Assembly: GCF_000472505.1 (NCBI RefSeq) | Contig: NZ_KI421429.1 | Coordinates: 73,871-137,870, forward strand | Direction of reading: 5' to 3' | Source: Luteimonas sp. J29 | GTDB lineage: Bacteria; Pseudomonadota; Gammaproteobacteria; Xanthomonadales; Xanthomonadaceae | Length of the DNA stretch: 64,000 bases | Shown: in pieces, positions 29,642 through 38,350 of the stretch | Layout of the letters: each line of letters opens with the position of its first letter | Numbering within the stretch: the stretch's first letter is position 1 | Position numbers and translations under genes: made by a program | The notes under the pieces: model-generated | What the model was told of the DNA's origin: nothing | What the model saw: the letters and a program-made list of their open reading frames with translations, nothing else | The model's database searches: none

Positions 29642-30481
29642 TCAGCCGCCGTAGAGCGCCTTGCGCGGCGCGCCGGTGATTTCGGCGGCGAGCTTCGCCG
29701 CGACCGAGGGCTTGAGTTCGGTCGAGAGCAGCGCGTACACGCGCCGGCCCTCGGCCAGCCGCGCGGCGCCGTCCTCCCCGGCGCCCTCGACCACCACCAC
29801 GAACTCGCCCTTGCGCTGGTCGGCATCGTCGCGGACCCGCGCGTGCAGCCGCGCGAGGGTGCCGTCGAGCACGGTCTCGAACATCTTGGTGAGCTCGCGC
29901 GCGAGCACGGCGCGGCGGTCTTCGCCGAACGCGGCCGCGGCGTCGGCCAGCATTTCCTCGATGCGGTGCGAGGATTCGTAGAACACCAGCGTGCGCGCTT
30001 CGCCGGCCAGCACCGCAAGGCGCTCGCGGCGCGCGCCCGCCTTCGCCGGCAGGAAGCCCTCGAACACGAAGCGGTCGCTCGGCAGCCCGGCCACGCTCAG
30101 CGCGGCGACCATGGCGCAGGGCCCCGGGACCGGGCTGACCCGGATCCCGGCCTCGCGCGCCGCCCGCACCAGGCGGAAGCCCGGGTCGCTCACCAGCGGC
30201 GTGCCCGCGTCGCTGACCAGGGCCAGCGATTCGCCCGCCTGCAGCCGCGCCACCAGGCGCGGCGCCATCGCCTCCTCGTTGTGCTCGTGCAGGGCCAGCA
30301 GCGGCGTGGACACGCCCAGCTGCGACAGCAGCTGGCGGGTGTGGCGGGTGTCCTCGGCGCAGATGGCGTCCACCGAGCCCAGCACCTGCCCGGCACGCGG
30401 CGACAGGTCGCCCAGGTTGCCGATCGGCGTCGCCACCACGTGCAGCACGCCGGCGACGGTTGCGGCTGGATCGGTCGGCAT
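29642..30481 (-). CDS. rsmI: 16S rRNA (cytidine-1402-2'-O)-methyltransferase RsmI
   Basis: 2'-O-methylates C1402 of 16S rRNA, the same nucleotide that RsmH (24.2-25.2 kb) N4-methylates. The 279-residue product has the tetrapyrrole-methylase-like N-terminus [16 protein letters not shown] and the [11 protein letters not shown] motif. [16 protein letters not shown] and [14 protein letters not shown], with the SAM-binding GPxA loop, are also present. The ATG at 30481 is divergent from the LpoA-like gene, 57 bases away. This rsmI/lpoA/yraN neighbourhood is conserved in proteobacteria. Confidence 0.96.
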   Translation of the reverse strand: MPTDPAATVAGVLHVVATPIGNLGDLSPRAGQVLGSVDAICAEDTRHTRQLLSQLGVSTPLLALHEHNEEAMAPRLVARLQAGESLALVSDAGTPLVSDPGFRLVRAAREAGIRVSPVPGPCAMVAALSVAGLPSDRFVFEGFLPAKAGARRERLAVLAGEARTLVFYESSHRIEEMLADAAAAFGEDRRAVLARELTKMFETVLDGTLARLHARVRDDADQRKGEFVVVVEGAGEDGAARLAEGRRVYALLSTELKPSVAAKLAAEITGAPRKALYGG

Positions 30482-30538
30482 CGCCCCTCCACGGTCTGAC
30501 GGTAGAATCGGGACATTGTCCACCCGTGGGGCCCGCAG

Positions 30539-31708
30539 ATGCGGCAGAAGTCGAAAGCGATGTTGGGCGCGGCCCTGGCGGCCATGCTGGCGGGCTGCGC
30601 CTCGGTGCAGGTGGGCCCCCAGGTGGCGACGACCGCGCCCGAGCCGGTCAGCTCGCACTGGGCGTTCGGCGCGGACCGTGCCGGCCCCGGCGACGGCGAC
30701 GGTTACCGGCCGCCGCGCCGGCTCGCGGTGCTGCTGCCGATGACCGGCCCGCTCGCCACCGCCGCCGGCCCCGTGCGCGACGGCCTGCTCGCCGCCTACT
30801 ACGGCGAGCGTCGCGACAGGCCCGAACTCGTGTTCTACGACACTGGCGGCACGATCTCGGGTGCGGTGGCCGCGCGCGACCGCGCGGTCGCCGAAGGCGC
30901 GGACCAGATCCTCGGCCCGCTCGGCCGCGACGAGGTGTCGGCACTGTTCAGCGCCCCGCAGCCGGTGCCGCTGCTGGCGCTCAACCGCGGCCACCAGGCG
31001 CCGCCGGAGAACGCCGCCGACTTCTCGCTCGCGCCGGAGGACGAAGGCGCCGCCATCGCCACGCGCCTGCTCGCGCACAATGCGCGCCGGGTGCTGGTGC
31101 TGAGCAATGGCGACGACCACGCGGTGCGCGCGGTGGCCACGTTCCGCGAGGCGTTCGAGGCCGCGGGCGGCACGATCGTGTCCACCCTGGCCATCACCGG
31201 CGAGGACCCGGGCGACCAGTCGCCCGCGTTGCGCACGGCAGCGACCAGCGAGGGCGGCGTGGACGCGGTGCTGGTCGCGCTGCGCGGCAGCGAGGCGCGC
31301 CTGGTGGTGCCGCAACTGTTCGCCGCCGGCCTCGGCAACCGCCTGCGCGTGGCCACCTCGCAGCTGGCCTCGGGCACGGGCAATGCGGACGACGACCGCG
31401 CCCTCGACGGGGTCGTGTTCGTGACCGAGCCCTGGACCGCCAGCGGCCACCCCGGCCTGCCCTCGGCCGCCACGCTGGCCGAACAGCTGCCCGCCACCCG
31501 CGGCCCGGCCGCGCGGCTGTTCGCCTTCGGCCACGATGCCTGGCTGCTCAGCACCCGCCTGCCGCAGCTGGCGGCGCGCCCCGACGCCACGATCGAGGGC
31601 GCGACCGGGCGCCTGTCGATGACCGGCGACGGCCGCGTCCTGCGCACGCCCGCCTGGGCCACCTTCAGCGGCGGCCTGGTGACGCCGGTCGCGGACACCG
31701 CCCGCTGA
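30539..31708 (+). CDS. LpoA-like penicillin-binding-protein activator lipoprotein (short form)
   Basis: An outer-membrane lipoprotein related to LpoA, which activates PBP1A from the outer membrane. The signal peptide ends in a lipobox, AAMLAGC, with C20; Ala at +2 predicts outer-membrane sorting. The mature part is a type-1 periplasmic-binding-protein fold: [50 protein letters not shown], and a C-terminal FSGGLVTPV. At 389 residues it lacks the roughly 250-residue N-terminal TPR domain of E. coli LpoA (678 residues). It sits next to rsmI and yraN, the standard lpoA neighbourhood. A TAGAAT -10-like box at 30503-30508 may be its promoter. Confidence 0.85.
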   Translation: MRQKSKAMLGAALAAMLAGCASVQVGPQVATTAPEPVSSHWAFGADRAGPGDGDGYRPPRRLAVLLPMTGPLATAAGPVRDGLLAAYYGERRDRPELVFYDTGGTISGAVAARDRAVAEGADQILGPLGRDEVSALFSAPQPVPLLALNRGHQAPPENAADFSLAPEDEGAAIATRLLAHNARRVLVLSNGDDHAVRAVATFREAFEAAGGTIVSTLAITGEDPGDQSPALRTAATSEGGVDAVLVALRGSEARLVVPQLFAAGLGNRLRVATSQLASGTGNADDDRALDGVVFVTEPWTASGHPGLPSAATLAEQLPATRGPAARLFAFGHDAWLLSTRLPQLAARPDATIEGATGRLSMTGDGRVLRTPAWATFSGGLVTPVADTAR

Positions 31709-31710
31709 GG

Positions 31711-32070
31711 ATGCGCGAGCGCGGCGCCGGGGTCGAAGCCGCCGCCTGCGCGTATCTGTGCCGCGAGGGACTGCGGCCGCTGGCGGCGAACGCGACCGCG
31801 CGCTTCGGCGAGCTCGACCTGGTGATGCTCGACGGCGACACCGTGGTGTTCGTCGAGGTGCGCTACCGGCGCAGCGCGCGGTTCGGCGACGGCGCCGCCT
31901 CGATCGATGCCCGCAAGCGCCGGCGCCTGGTGCTGGCGGCACGCCAGTTCCTGGCCCGCGAGCGCCGGCTCCGCGACGCGCCGTGCCGCTTCGACGTGGT
32001 CGACGCCAGCGGCGATCCCGAGGCCCCCACCCTGCGCTGGCTGCGCGACGCCTTCCGTGCCGACGACTGA
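31711..32070 (+). CDS. YraN / UPF0102 family endonuclease-like protein
   Basis: A 119-residue protein of the YraN (UPF0102) family, a small restriction-endonuclease-like fold of unknown role. The conserved core is visible: [20 protein letters not shown], then [20 protein letters not shown] with the E34-D36-E49-R51 pattern of the PD-(D/E)xK site, and ARQFLARE after it. It begins 2 bases after the LpoA-like stop, so the two are co-transcribed and probably coupled. A link to recombination or DNA uptake has been proposed for the family; nothing here decides it. Confidence 0.9.
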   Translation: MRERGAGVEAAACAYLCREGLRPLAANATARFGELDLVMLDGDTVVFVEVRYRRSARFGDGAASIDARKRRRLVLAARQFLARERRLRDAPCRFDVVDASGDPEAPTLRWLRDAFRADD

Positions 32071-32079
32071 CCCGACCGC

Positions 32080-33258
32080 ATGAGCACCGGATTCGACCAC
32101 ATCGACGAAGCTTCCCTGCGCGCCGCGGGCGGGCTGAAGTGGAGCGCGTTCCCCGACTGCATCGGCGCCTTCGTCGCCGAGATGGACTTCGGCCTGGCGC
32201 CGCCGGTGGCGCAGGCGCTGCAGGAGGCGGTGGCGCGCGGACGCACCGGCTATCCCACGCCCGCGTTGTCGCGCGACCTGGCCCAGGCCTGCGCCGCGTG
32301 GCAGTCCGCGCGCCACGGCTGGGAAGTGGATCCGGCGCGGATCCACGCGGTCGGCGACGTGCTCGGTGCGCTGGAGATCATGCTGGCCCACTTCCTCCCC
32401 CCGGGCACCGCCGTCGTGCTGCCGACGCCTGCCTACATGCCGTTCGGTCCGCTGCTGCAGCTGCACGGCCACCGCGTGGTGGAGGTGCCGCACGTGCCGC
32501 GCGGCGGGCGCTGGTGCATGGACCTGGACGGCATCGACGCCGCGCTTGCCGGCGGCGCAGGCCTGGTGCTGCTGTGCAATCCGCAGAATCCCCTCGGGCG
32601 CGTGTTCGAGGTTGGCGAGCTGCGCGCGCTGGCCGGGATCGTGGAACGTCGCGGTGCGCGCGTGTTCTCGGACGAGATCCATGCGCCGCTCGTGTATCCC
32701 GGGGCGCACCATGTCCCCTATGCGAGCGTGTCCGAGGCCGCCGCGCGGCACGCGGTCGTGGCGGTGTCGGCCTCCAAGGGCTGGAACCTCGCGGGCCTCA
32801 AGTGCGCGCAGATGATCCTGTGCAACGACGACGACCTGGCGCGATGGCGGCGGATCGCGCTGCTGGCCGGCCACGGCGTGGCGGGACTGGGGATGATCGC
32901 GGCGACCGCCGCCTGGCGCGATGGCGGACCGTGGCTGGACGAGGTGGTCGCCTACCTCGACGGCAACCGCCGGCGCCTGGCGCACTGGATGGCGGCGCAC
33001 CTGCCGGACGCAGGCTTCATCGCGCCCGAGGGCACCTATCTTGCGTGGATCGACTGCCGCGCCCTGCCGCTCCCGGAAGCCACCACGGCCGCGGGCTTCT
33101 TCCGCCGCCACGCGCGCGTGGCCCTCACCGACGGCCGCGAGTGCGGCGAGGCGGGCGCGGGCTGCGTGCGCCTGAATTTCGCCATGCCGCGACCGGTGCT
33201 GGACGAGGCGCTGTCGCGCATGGCCGATGCCATCGCGACGCTTCGCGGCGGCGCCTGA
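32080..33258 (+). CDS. MalY/PatB-family PLP-dependent aminotransferase / C-S lyase
   Basis: A class-I fold pyridoxal-phosphate enzyme of 392 residues, most like MalY/PatB cystathionine beta-lyases. Features are VAEMDFGLAPPVAQAL, the glycine-rich RTGYPTP and LLCNPQNPLGRVF. D198-E199-I200-H201 (FSDEIHAPLV) is the MalY/PatB form, and the Schiff-base lysine is K233 in SASKGWNLAGLK. The likely reaction is beta-elimination of cystathionine or cysteine conjugates, or transamination; the sequence does not separate these. It lies 9 bases after yraN, probably in the same transcript, and converges on thiL across a REP element. Confidence 0.85.
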   Translation: MSTGFDHIDEASLRAAGGLKWSAFPDCIGAFVAEMDFGLAPPVAQALQEAVARGRTGYPTPALSRDLAQACAAWQSARHGWEVDPARIHAVGDVLGALEIMLAHFLPPGTAVVLPTPAYMPFGPLLQLHGHRVVEVPHVPRGGRWCMDLDGIDAALAGGAGLVLLCNPQNPLGRVFEVGELRALAGIVERRGARVFSDEIHAPLVYPGAHHVPYASVSEAAARHAVVAVSASKGWNLAGLKCAQMILCNDDDLARWRRIALLAGHGVAGLGMIAATAAWRDGGPWLDEVVAYLDGNRRRLAHWMAAHLPDAGFIAPEGTYLAWIDCRALPLPEATTAAGFFRRHARVALTDGRECGEAGAGCVRLNFAMPRPVLDEALSRMADAIATLRGGA

Positions 33259-33287
33259 TCGCGGGAAGCGCAGCCGAAAGCCTCCCT

Positions 33288-33354
33288 CTAGGAGCGGCTT
33301 CAGCCGCGACCTGCGCGCGTGTCGATTCCCGGTCGCGGCTGAAGCCGCTCCTAC
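33288..33354. repeat. REP element pair (GGAGCGGCTTCAGCCGCGAC type)
   Basis: Two 23-base arms in inverted orientation, 33288-33310 and 33332-33354, with a 21-base spacer. Each arm is itself a small palindrome (GCGGCTTCAGCCGC). This is the extragenic palindrome family widespread in Xanthomonads and pseudomonads. The right arm runs into thiL: the thiL stop codon TAG (33351-33353) is part of the GTAGGAGCGG motif. A second copy is at 45564-45651. Confidence 0.85.
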
Positions 33355-34316
33355 AGGGGGGACGCGGGGTCCTGGAAGTGGCGGTAGCCCGGCACCGCGG
33401 GCGTCCACGCGCTGCCGTCCGGCCGCAGCGCGCGCACGCCCCGTCCGTCCTCGATCCGGCCGATACGCGCCGCGGGCACGCCCGCGCCGGCGAGCGCCTG
33501 CGCGATCGCCTCGCGATGCTCCGGCGGCGCGGTGAAGCACAGTTCGTAGTCGTCGCCGCCGCAGGCCTGCCACGGCCAGCGCATCTCCGGCCGGAAACGC
33601 GCCAGCGCCGGCGACGCCGGCAAAGCCGCGAGTTCGACCACCGCGCCCGCGCCGGAGGCGGTGCAGACGTGGCCGAGGTCGGCGAGCAGGCCATCGGAGA
33701 CGTCGATGCAGGCGGTGGCCAGCCCCGACAGCGCGCGTCCCGCGGCCACCCGCGGCTGCGGCCGGTCGAGCCGCGCGCGCAGCGCGCGCTCGACCGCGGC
33801 GCCGGCCTGCAGCGCGGCCAGCGCACCGGCCGCGTCGCCCGGCGTGCCGGTCACCCAGACGTCGTCGCCGACGCGTGCCCCGTCGCGGCGCAGCGCACGG
33901 CCCGGTTCGACGAACCCGTGCGCGGCCACGCACAGCGACAGCGGCCCGCGCGTGGTGTCGCCGCCGACCAGCGCCACGTGGTGCTCGGCGGCCAGGGCGA
34001 GGAATCCGTCGAGCAACGCGTCGACCAGGCGCGCGTCGCCCTCGGGCAGCGACAGCGAGAGCGTGCACCACGCCGGGCGCGCGCCCATCGCGGCGAGGTC
34101 GGACAGGTTCACGGCGAGCGCCTTCCAGCCGATGTCGGCCGGCGCCGTGCCATGCGGGAAGTGCACGCCGGCGTTGAGCGCGTCCATCGTCACCACCAGC
34201 TGCATGCCTTCCGGCGGCTGCAGCAGCGCGGCGTCGTCGCCGATGCCCAGGACCACGTCCCCGCGCGTCCCGGCGCGGGCCCGGATGCGGGCGATCAGGT
34301 CGAATTCTATCGCCAT
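33351..34316 (-). CDS. thiL: Thiamine-monophosphate kinase ThiL
   Basis: Phosphorylates thiamine monophosphate to the active cofactor thiamine diphosphate. The 321-residue product has the family blocks VVLGIGDDAALLQPP, VVTMDALNAGVHF, NLSDLAAMGARPAW, LVGGDTTRGPLSL, IDVSDGLLADL and GGDDYELCFT. The start at 34316 is a clear ATG. It is the last gene of the ribE-ribBX-ribH-nusB-thiL operon. Its stop codon lies inside a REP element, so the last few residues (ASPL) are encoded by or border the repeat. Confidence 0.96.
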   Translation of the reverse strand: MAIEFDLIARIRARAGTRGDVVLGIGDDAALLQPPEGMQLVVTMDALNAGVHFPHGTAPADIGWKALAVNLSDLAAMGARPAWCTLSLSLPEGDARLVDALLDGFLALAAEHHVALVGGDTTRGPLSLCVAAHGFVEPGRALRRDGARVGDDVWVTGTPGDAAGALAALQAGAAVERALRARLDRPQPRVAAGRALSGLATACIDVSDGLLADLGHVCTASGAGAVVELAALPASPALARFRPEMRWPWQACGGDDYELCFTAPPEHREAIAQALAGAGVPAARIGRIEDGRGVRALRPDGSAWTPAVPGYRHFQDPASPL

Positions 34317-34341
34317 CGGCCGCGGCCCCGCGACGCGCCGG

Positions 34342-34803
34342 TCAGCCGCGCGCGGCCTGGACCTCGGTCGCGCGCCACTCCGCGGCGGCGCGGTCGAGCA
34401 CGCCGTTGACGTAGGTGTGGCCGTGCTCGGAGCCGAAGCGCTTGACCGTGCGCAGCGCCTCGTCGATCACCACCCGGAACGGGACGTCGATCCGGTGCCG
34501 CAGCTCGTAGGCGGCGATGCGCAGCATCGCGCGCTCGATCGGGTCCACCTCCTCCACCGGGCGGTCGAGGAAGGGCTGCAGCGCCGCGTCGAGCTCGGCG
34601 CGGTGGGTGCCGACGCCGCGCACCAGGTCCTCGAAGTACTCGAGGTCGGCGACTTCGTGGGCCTGCTCGTGCGCGAACTGGGCGATCGCGTTCTTCGCGT
34701 CAACGCCCGAGAGCTGCATCGCGTACACCGCCTGCAGTGCGCGGCGGCGCGAACGCGTGCGCGCCACCGGATCCACGCCGTCGCGACGCCGTCCACGGTT
34801 CAT
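34342..34803 (-). CDS. nusB: Transcription antitermination factor NusB
   Basis: A small helical RNA-binding factor that, with NusE/S10, promotes antitermination on rRNA operons. It has 153 residues from the ATG at 34803, starting MNRGRRRDG; the open frame extends 16 codons further into ribH but is not conserved. Family features are [15 protein letters not shown], the [16 protein letters not shown] core, [18 protein letters not shown] and the C-terminal YVNGVLDR. It overlaps the ribH stop in ATGA. The ribH-nusB-thiL order is conserved in gammaproteobacteria. Confidence 0.96.
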   Translation of the reverse strand: MNRGRRRDGVDPVARTRSRRRALQAVYAMQLSGVDAKNAIAQFAHEQAHEVADLEYFEDLVRGVGTHRAELDAALQPFLDRPVEEVDPIERAMLRIAAYELRHRIDVPFRVVIDEALRTVKRFGSEHGHTYVNGVLDRAAAEWRATEVQAARG

Positions 34804-35267
34804 GGCAGGGTCTCCATCAGGTGCGCCATCTCGATCGCCACCAGCGCGCATTCCTCGCCCTTGTTGCCGTGGCTGCCGCCGGCGCGCTTCTCGGCATCCT
34901 CGTAGGAATCCACCGCCAGCACGCCGTTGGCCACCGGCACGCCGTGGTCGAGCGCGACCCGCATCAGGCCGTCGCTGCAGCCGTCGGCCACCTGCTCGAA
35001 GTGCCGGGTGTCGCCGCGCACGACGCAGCCCAGGGCGACGATCGCGCGATGCGCGCCGCGCCCGGCCAGCCGGCGCGCGGCCAGCGGGATCTCCCAGGCG
35101 CCCGGCACGCGCACCACGTCCACCGCGTCCGCGGCCACGCCATGGTCGGCGAAGGCCTTGCGCGCGCCCGCCACCAGCGCATCGGAGATGCGCGGGTTCC
35201 AGCGGCTGGCGATGATCGCGAAGCGGGCGCCTTCGATGACGCGCAGGTCGCCTTCGTAATGGCTCAT
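34800..35267 (-). CDS. ribH: 6,7-dimethyl-8-ribityllumazine synthase RibH
   Basis: The penultimate enzyme of riboflavin synthesis. It joins 5-amino-6-ribitylaminouracil with 3,4-dihydroxy-2-butanone 4-phosphate. The 155-residue product has the substrate-binding [10 protein letters not shown], the [13 protein letters not shown] loop and the catalytic-histidine segment [12 protein letters not shown] (H89). The tail contains [14 protein letters not shown]. It is downstream of ribBX (73-base gap) in the FMN-riboswitch operon and coupled to nusB. Confidence 0.97.
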   Translation of the reverse strand: MSHYEGDLRVIEGARFAIIASRWNPRISDALVAGARKAFADHGVAADAVDVVRVPGAWEIPLAARRLAGRGAHRAIVALGCVVRGDTRHFEQVADGCSDGLMRVALDHGVPVANGVLAVDSYEDAEKRAGGSHGNKGEECALVAIEMAHLMETLP

Positions 35268-35340
35268 GCCGGGGCGGGTCCGGTGGGCGGGAGCGCGATT
35301 CTACCGCGCGCGGCCCCCGCGCCGGGCCGCGGACGCGGCC

Positions 35341-36444
35341 TCACGGCTCCTCGTAGCCGACGATCTCCAGGCCGAAGCCGGCCAGGCCCACCTGGCGGCG
35401 GGGGGTGCCGAGCACGCGCAGGCGCCCGAACCCCAGGTCGTGGAGGATCTGCGAGCCGGCGCCATTGCGGCGCCACTCGCCGGTGCGGCCGCCGCGGCCG
35501 GCGGCCGGCGGCGCGGACTGCGGCGCGCGGATGCGCTCGAGCAGGGCCTGCGGGTCGCGCGGCTCGTCCAGCAGCACCAGCGCGCCCGCGTCCTCGGCGG
35601 CCAGGCGCGCGAGCACCTCGCCGCTGGCCGGTCCGAAGTCGGCCCGCCGCCAGTGCAGCGCGTCGGCGAGCGGGTTCATCGGCTGCACCCGCACCAGCGC
35701 CGGAACCGCCGGATCGGGCGTGCCCCGCACCAGGGCGAGGTGCAGCAGGTCGGCCAGCCGGTCGCGGTAGCTGACCAGGCGGAACGGGCCATGCGCGGTC
35801 TCGATGCCGCGTTCGTCCAGGCGCTCGACCGTGTGCTCGGTCTCGAGCCGGTGGCGGATCAGGTCCTCGATCGAGCCGATCTTCAGGCCGTGCTCGCGGG
35901 CGAATACTTCCAGTTCCGGGCGCCGCGCCATGCTGCCGTCGGGATTGAGGATCTCGACCAGCACGCCGGCCGGCGCCAGGCCCGCCAGCCGCGCCAGGTC
36001 GGACGCGGCCTCGGTGTGGCCGGCGCGCGCGAGCACGCCGCCCGGTTCGGACATCAGCGGAAAGATGTGGCCGGGCTGCGAGAGGTCCTCGGGGCGCGCG
36101 TCCGGGCGCACCGCGGTACGGATGGTGTGCGCGCGGTCGTGGGCCGAGATGCCGGTGGTCACGCCCTCGGCCGCCTCGATGCTCACGGTGAAGTTGGTGC
36201 GGTGGCGCGAGGTATTGGACTGCACCATCGGCGGCAGGCCGAGCTGCGCGCAGCGTTCGCGGGTGAGCGACAGGCACACCAGCCCGCGCGCATGGGTGAC
36301 CATGAAGTTGATGTCGGACGGGCGCACCAGTTCGGCGGCCATGATCAGGTCGCCCTCGTTCTCGCGGTCCTCGTCGTCGACGATCACCACCATCCGCCCC
36401 TGGCGGATCTCCTCGAGCAGTTCGGGCACGGGTGCGAAGGCCAT
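35341..36444 (-). CDS. ribB: 3,4-dihydroxy-2-butanone-4-phosphate synthase with degenerate RibA-like domain (RibBX-type)
   Basis: The N-terminal domain (about 1-205) is RibB, which makes the four-carbon riboflavin precursor from ribulose 5-phosphate: VVIVDDEDRENEGDLIMAAE, THARGLVCLSL, TGISAHDRAHTI and QPGHIFPL are all intact. The C-terminal domain (about 210-367) aligns in position with GTP cyclohydrolase II. It lacks the three zinc cysteines and the HSECLTGD-type active-site block; the matching stretch reads VRVQPMNPLADALHWRR. It should therefore not hydrolyse GTP, matching the class described as RibBX. A separate ribA would be needed elsewhere in the genome. It starts 1 base after the ribE stop. 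Confidence 0.92.
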   Translation of the reverse strand: MAFAPVPELLEEIRQGRMVVIVDDEDRENEGDLIMAAELVRPSDINFMVTHARGLVCLSLTRERCAQLGLPPMVQSNTSRHRTNFTVSIEAAEGVTTGISAHDRAHTIRTAVRPDARPEDLSQPGHIFPLMSEPGGVLARAGHTEAASDLARLAGLAPAGVLVEILNPDGSMARRPELEVFAREHGLKIGSIEDLIRHRLETEHTVERLDERGIETAHGPFRLVSYRDRLADLLHLALVRGTPDPAVPALVRVQPMNPLADALHWRRADFGPASGEVLARLAAEDAGALVLLDEPRDPQALLERIRAPQSAPPAAGRGGRTGEWRRNGAGSQILHDLGFGRLRVLGTPRRQVGLAGFGLEIVGYEEP

Positions 36445-36445
36445 C

Positions 36446-37057
36446 TCAGCGCCCTCCCGCCGGCGTGCCGGCCTCGAGCAGGCGTTCGACGTAGCGTGCC
36501 AGCAGGTCCACTTCCAGGTTCACCGGATCGCCGGGGGCGGTGCCGGAGAACGCGGTGTGGGCGACGGTGTGCGGCACGAGCGCCACTTCGAAGCCGTCGG
36601 CGTCGACCGCGTTGACGGTGAGGCTGACGCCATCGACGCAGATCGAACCCTTGCGCGCGATGTACCGCATCAGCGCCGCCGGCGCGGTGAAGCGCCAGCG
36701 CTGGGCGCGGCCGTCGTCGGCGACCGAGGCCACCCGCCCCACCCCGTCGACGTGGCCGCTGACCAGGTGCCCGCCGAGCCGGTCGCTGGGCCGCATCGCG
36801 CGCTCGAGGTTGAGCGCGCGCCCCGGCGCCAGCGCGCCGAGCGTGGTCAGGGACAGGGTTTCGTTGGAGGCGTCGGCCTCGAAATGCGCGTCGTCGAACG
36901 CGACCACGGTGAGGCACACGCCGTTGACCGAGATGCTCTCGCCCAGCGCCACGCCGTCGAACGGCAGGCTGCCGGCCGCGATCCGCAGCCGCGCGTCGCC
37001 GCCCCGCGCCTCGCGCGAGACCAGCGTGCCGACACCCTCGATGAGACCTGTGAACAT
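36446..37057 (-). CDS. ribE: Riboflavin synthase, alpha subunit
   Basis: The final step of riboflavin synthesis: dismutation of two lumazine molecules. It has 203 residues and two tandem lumazine-binding barrels. The family N-terminus MFTGLIEGVGTL is present; SISVNGVCLTVV in the first barrel and KGSICVDGVSLTVNAV in the second are the paired signature. It is the first gene after the FMN riboswitch. The ATG at 37057 is only 3 bases from a hairpin that would cover its ribosome-binding site. Confidence 0.97.
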   Translation of the reverse strand: MFTGLIEGVGTLVSREARGGDARLRIAAGSLPFDGVALGESISVNGVCLTVVAFDDAHFEADASNETLSLTTLGALAPGRALNLERAMRPSDRLGGHLVSGHVDGVGRVASVADDGRAQRWRFTAPAALMRYIARKGSICVDGVSLTVNAVDADGFEVALVPHTVAHTAFSGTAPGDPVNLEVDLLARYVERLLEAGTPAGGR

Positions 37058-37060
37058 GAC

Positions 37061-37083
37061 CGTTTCCCGCAATGCGGGAAACG
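37061..37083 (-). promoter_or_regulatory. Shine-Dalgarno-sequestering hairpin before ribE
   Basis: A perfect 10-bp stem, CGTTTCCCGC / GCGGGAAACG, with a 3-base loop, ending 3 bases before the ribE ATG on the minus strand. No T-run follows, so it is better explained as blocking ribosome entry than as a terminator. It is the likely expression platform of the upstream FMN riboswitch. Confidence 0.6.
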
Positions 37084-37127
37084 CCCGCGGGAGCGAGCGA
37101 ACGCACGGCCCACGGGGCCGCGCGACG

Positions 37128-37291
37128 CGTCTTCTTTCATCCGGACTGTGACCGTCGGCTCCGGCATTGGACCGGATCTGCTGACCCCGGCCGGGAATGC
37201 CGGCCGGGCGCTCGCGGGCTCGCGCGCGCGATCCGCCGGGTCGCGCCACGCCTACCGCCGGTGGGGACTTCCACCCCGCCCCGAAGACGTT
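37128..37291 (-). promoter_or_regulatory. FMN riboswitch (RFN element)
   Basis: On the minus strand the conserved RFN core is unmistakable. ACGTCTTCGGGGCGGGGTG opens the element, then GGAAGTCCCCACCGGCGGTA, AGCCCGCGAGC, GGTCAGCAGATCCGGT, TGCCGGAGCCGACGGTCAC, and AGTCCGGATGAAAGAAGACG closes helix P1. It binds FMN and turns down ribE and the genes behind it (ribBX, ribH, perhaps nusB-thiL). It lies between the oxidoreductase gene and ribE, so ribD upstream is not under its control. Confidence 0.96.
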
Positions 37292-37333
37292 TCCATCGTT
37301 GGTGGCCGCCACGCGGGCGGCCGTGGCGCCATT

Positions 37334-38350
37334 CTAGCCCAGCGGCCCCGCGGCCCGCGTCGAGGCGCCGGACGCAGCGTTGCGGAAGCGGGCCAGGATC
37401 GCGTCGATCACCGCCGTGGTGCGCGCCGCCGTCTCGCCGGTGGACGGGCAGTCGCCGCGGCCCTGCAGCGCGGCGACCACGGTCTCGACCAGCGGCTGCT
37501 GGATGTGCGGCGGGTGGGGGATGCTCCAGCTCTGCCGGCGGCCGCCAGCCTCGAGCACCACCGGCGCCTCGTCGAAGGTGGCGAACGACAGCCGGCCGCG
37601 GCTGCCCTCGATCTCGACCAGGTCGCGGCGGGCATCGCTGCAGAAGCACCAGTCGCCCGTGCCCTCGACCCCGCCGGGGAAGCCGAAGCGGGCCTCGACG
37701 GTGTCCTCGGCCGGATAGGCACCCGACGCCGAGCGCGCCTCGCCGCAGGCCCCGACCACCGGGCCGAGCAGGAAATCGAGCAGGTCCAGGGTGTGGCTGC
37801 CGAGGTCGACGAACAGGCCGCCGCCGGACACTTCCGGCCGCACCCGCCACGGCAGCGCGGCCGGGTCGGCGTAGCGCGGATCGAGGGTCCGGTGCAGCTG
37901 CACCCGGACCCGCCGCGGCGCGCCGATCGCGCCCGACGCCAGCAGCTCGCGGACCTTCAGGAAACGCGGCAGCGCGCGACGGTAGTAGGCGACGAACAGC
38001 GGCCGTCCCGTTTCACGACTGGCCGCGAGCATGGCCGCGCCCTCGCCGGCGTCCAGCGCCATCGGCTTCTCGACGTACACCGGCTTGCCTGCGCGCAGCG
38101 CGCGGATCGCCAGCGGCGCGTGGCTCGATGGCGGCGTCGCGACGTACACCGCGTCCACCTCCGGGTCGGCGACCAGCGCATCGGCATCGGCGTACCAGCG
38201 CGGCACCCCATGACGGCGCGCGTAGTCCTCGGCCCTGGCGGCGTCGCGGCGCATCACCGCGACCAGCGCCGAGCCCGGCGCGCGCTGCAGCGCCGGCCCG
38301 CTCTTCACCTCGGTGACCTCGCCGCAGCCGAGGATGCCCCAGCGGATCAA
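37334..38350 (-). CDS. Gfo/Idh/MocA-family NAD(P)-dependent oxidoreductase
   Basis: A 338-residue Rossmann-fold oxidoreductase of the glucose-fructose oxidoreductase / inositol dehydrogenase family. IRWGILGCGEVTEVKSGPAL is the dinucleotide-binding start. The signature lysine motif is VYVEKPMALD (E94-K95-P96), and DLGSHTLDLLDFLLG holds the catalytic-site histidine. The substrate is probably a sugar or cyclitol but cannot be named. The start is a TTG at 38350 in a TTGA overlap with the methyltransferase stop. It lies inside the riboflavin gene block, between the methyltransferase and the FMN riboswitch, though nothing ties it to flavin synthesis. Confidence 0.88.
   Translation of the reverse strand: MIRWGILGCGEVTEVKSGPALQRAPGSALVAVMRRDAARAEDYARRHGVPRWYADADALVADPEVDAVYVATPPSSHAPLAIRALRAGKPVYVEKPMALDAGEGAAMLAASRETGRPLFVAYYRRALPRFLKVRELLASGAIGAPRRVRVQLHRTLDPRYADPAALPWRVRPEVSGGGLFVDLGSHTLDLLDFLLGPVVGACGEARSASGAYPAEDTVEARFGFPGGVEGTGDWCFCSDARRDLVEIEGSRGRLSFATFDEAPVVLEAGGRRQSWSIPHPPHIQQPLVETVVAALQGRGDCPSTGETAARTTAVIDAILARFRNAASGASTRAAGPLG

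Noticed and set aside
35341..36444. Bifunctional RibBA with GTP cyclohydrolase II activity
   Set aside because: The zinc cysteines and active-site block of RibA are absent, so only the RibB activity can be supported.
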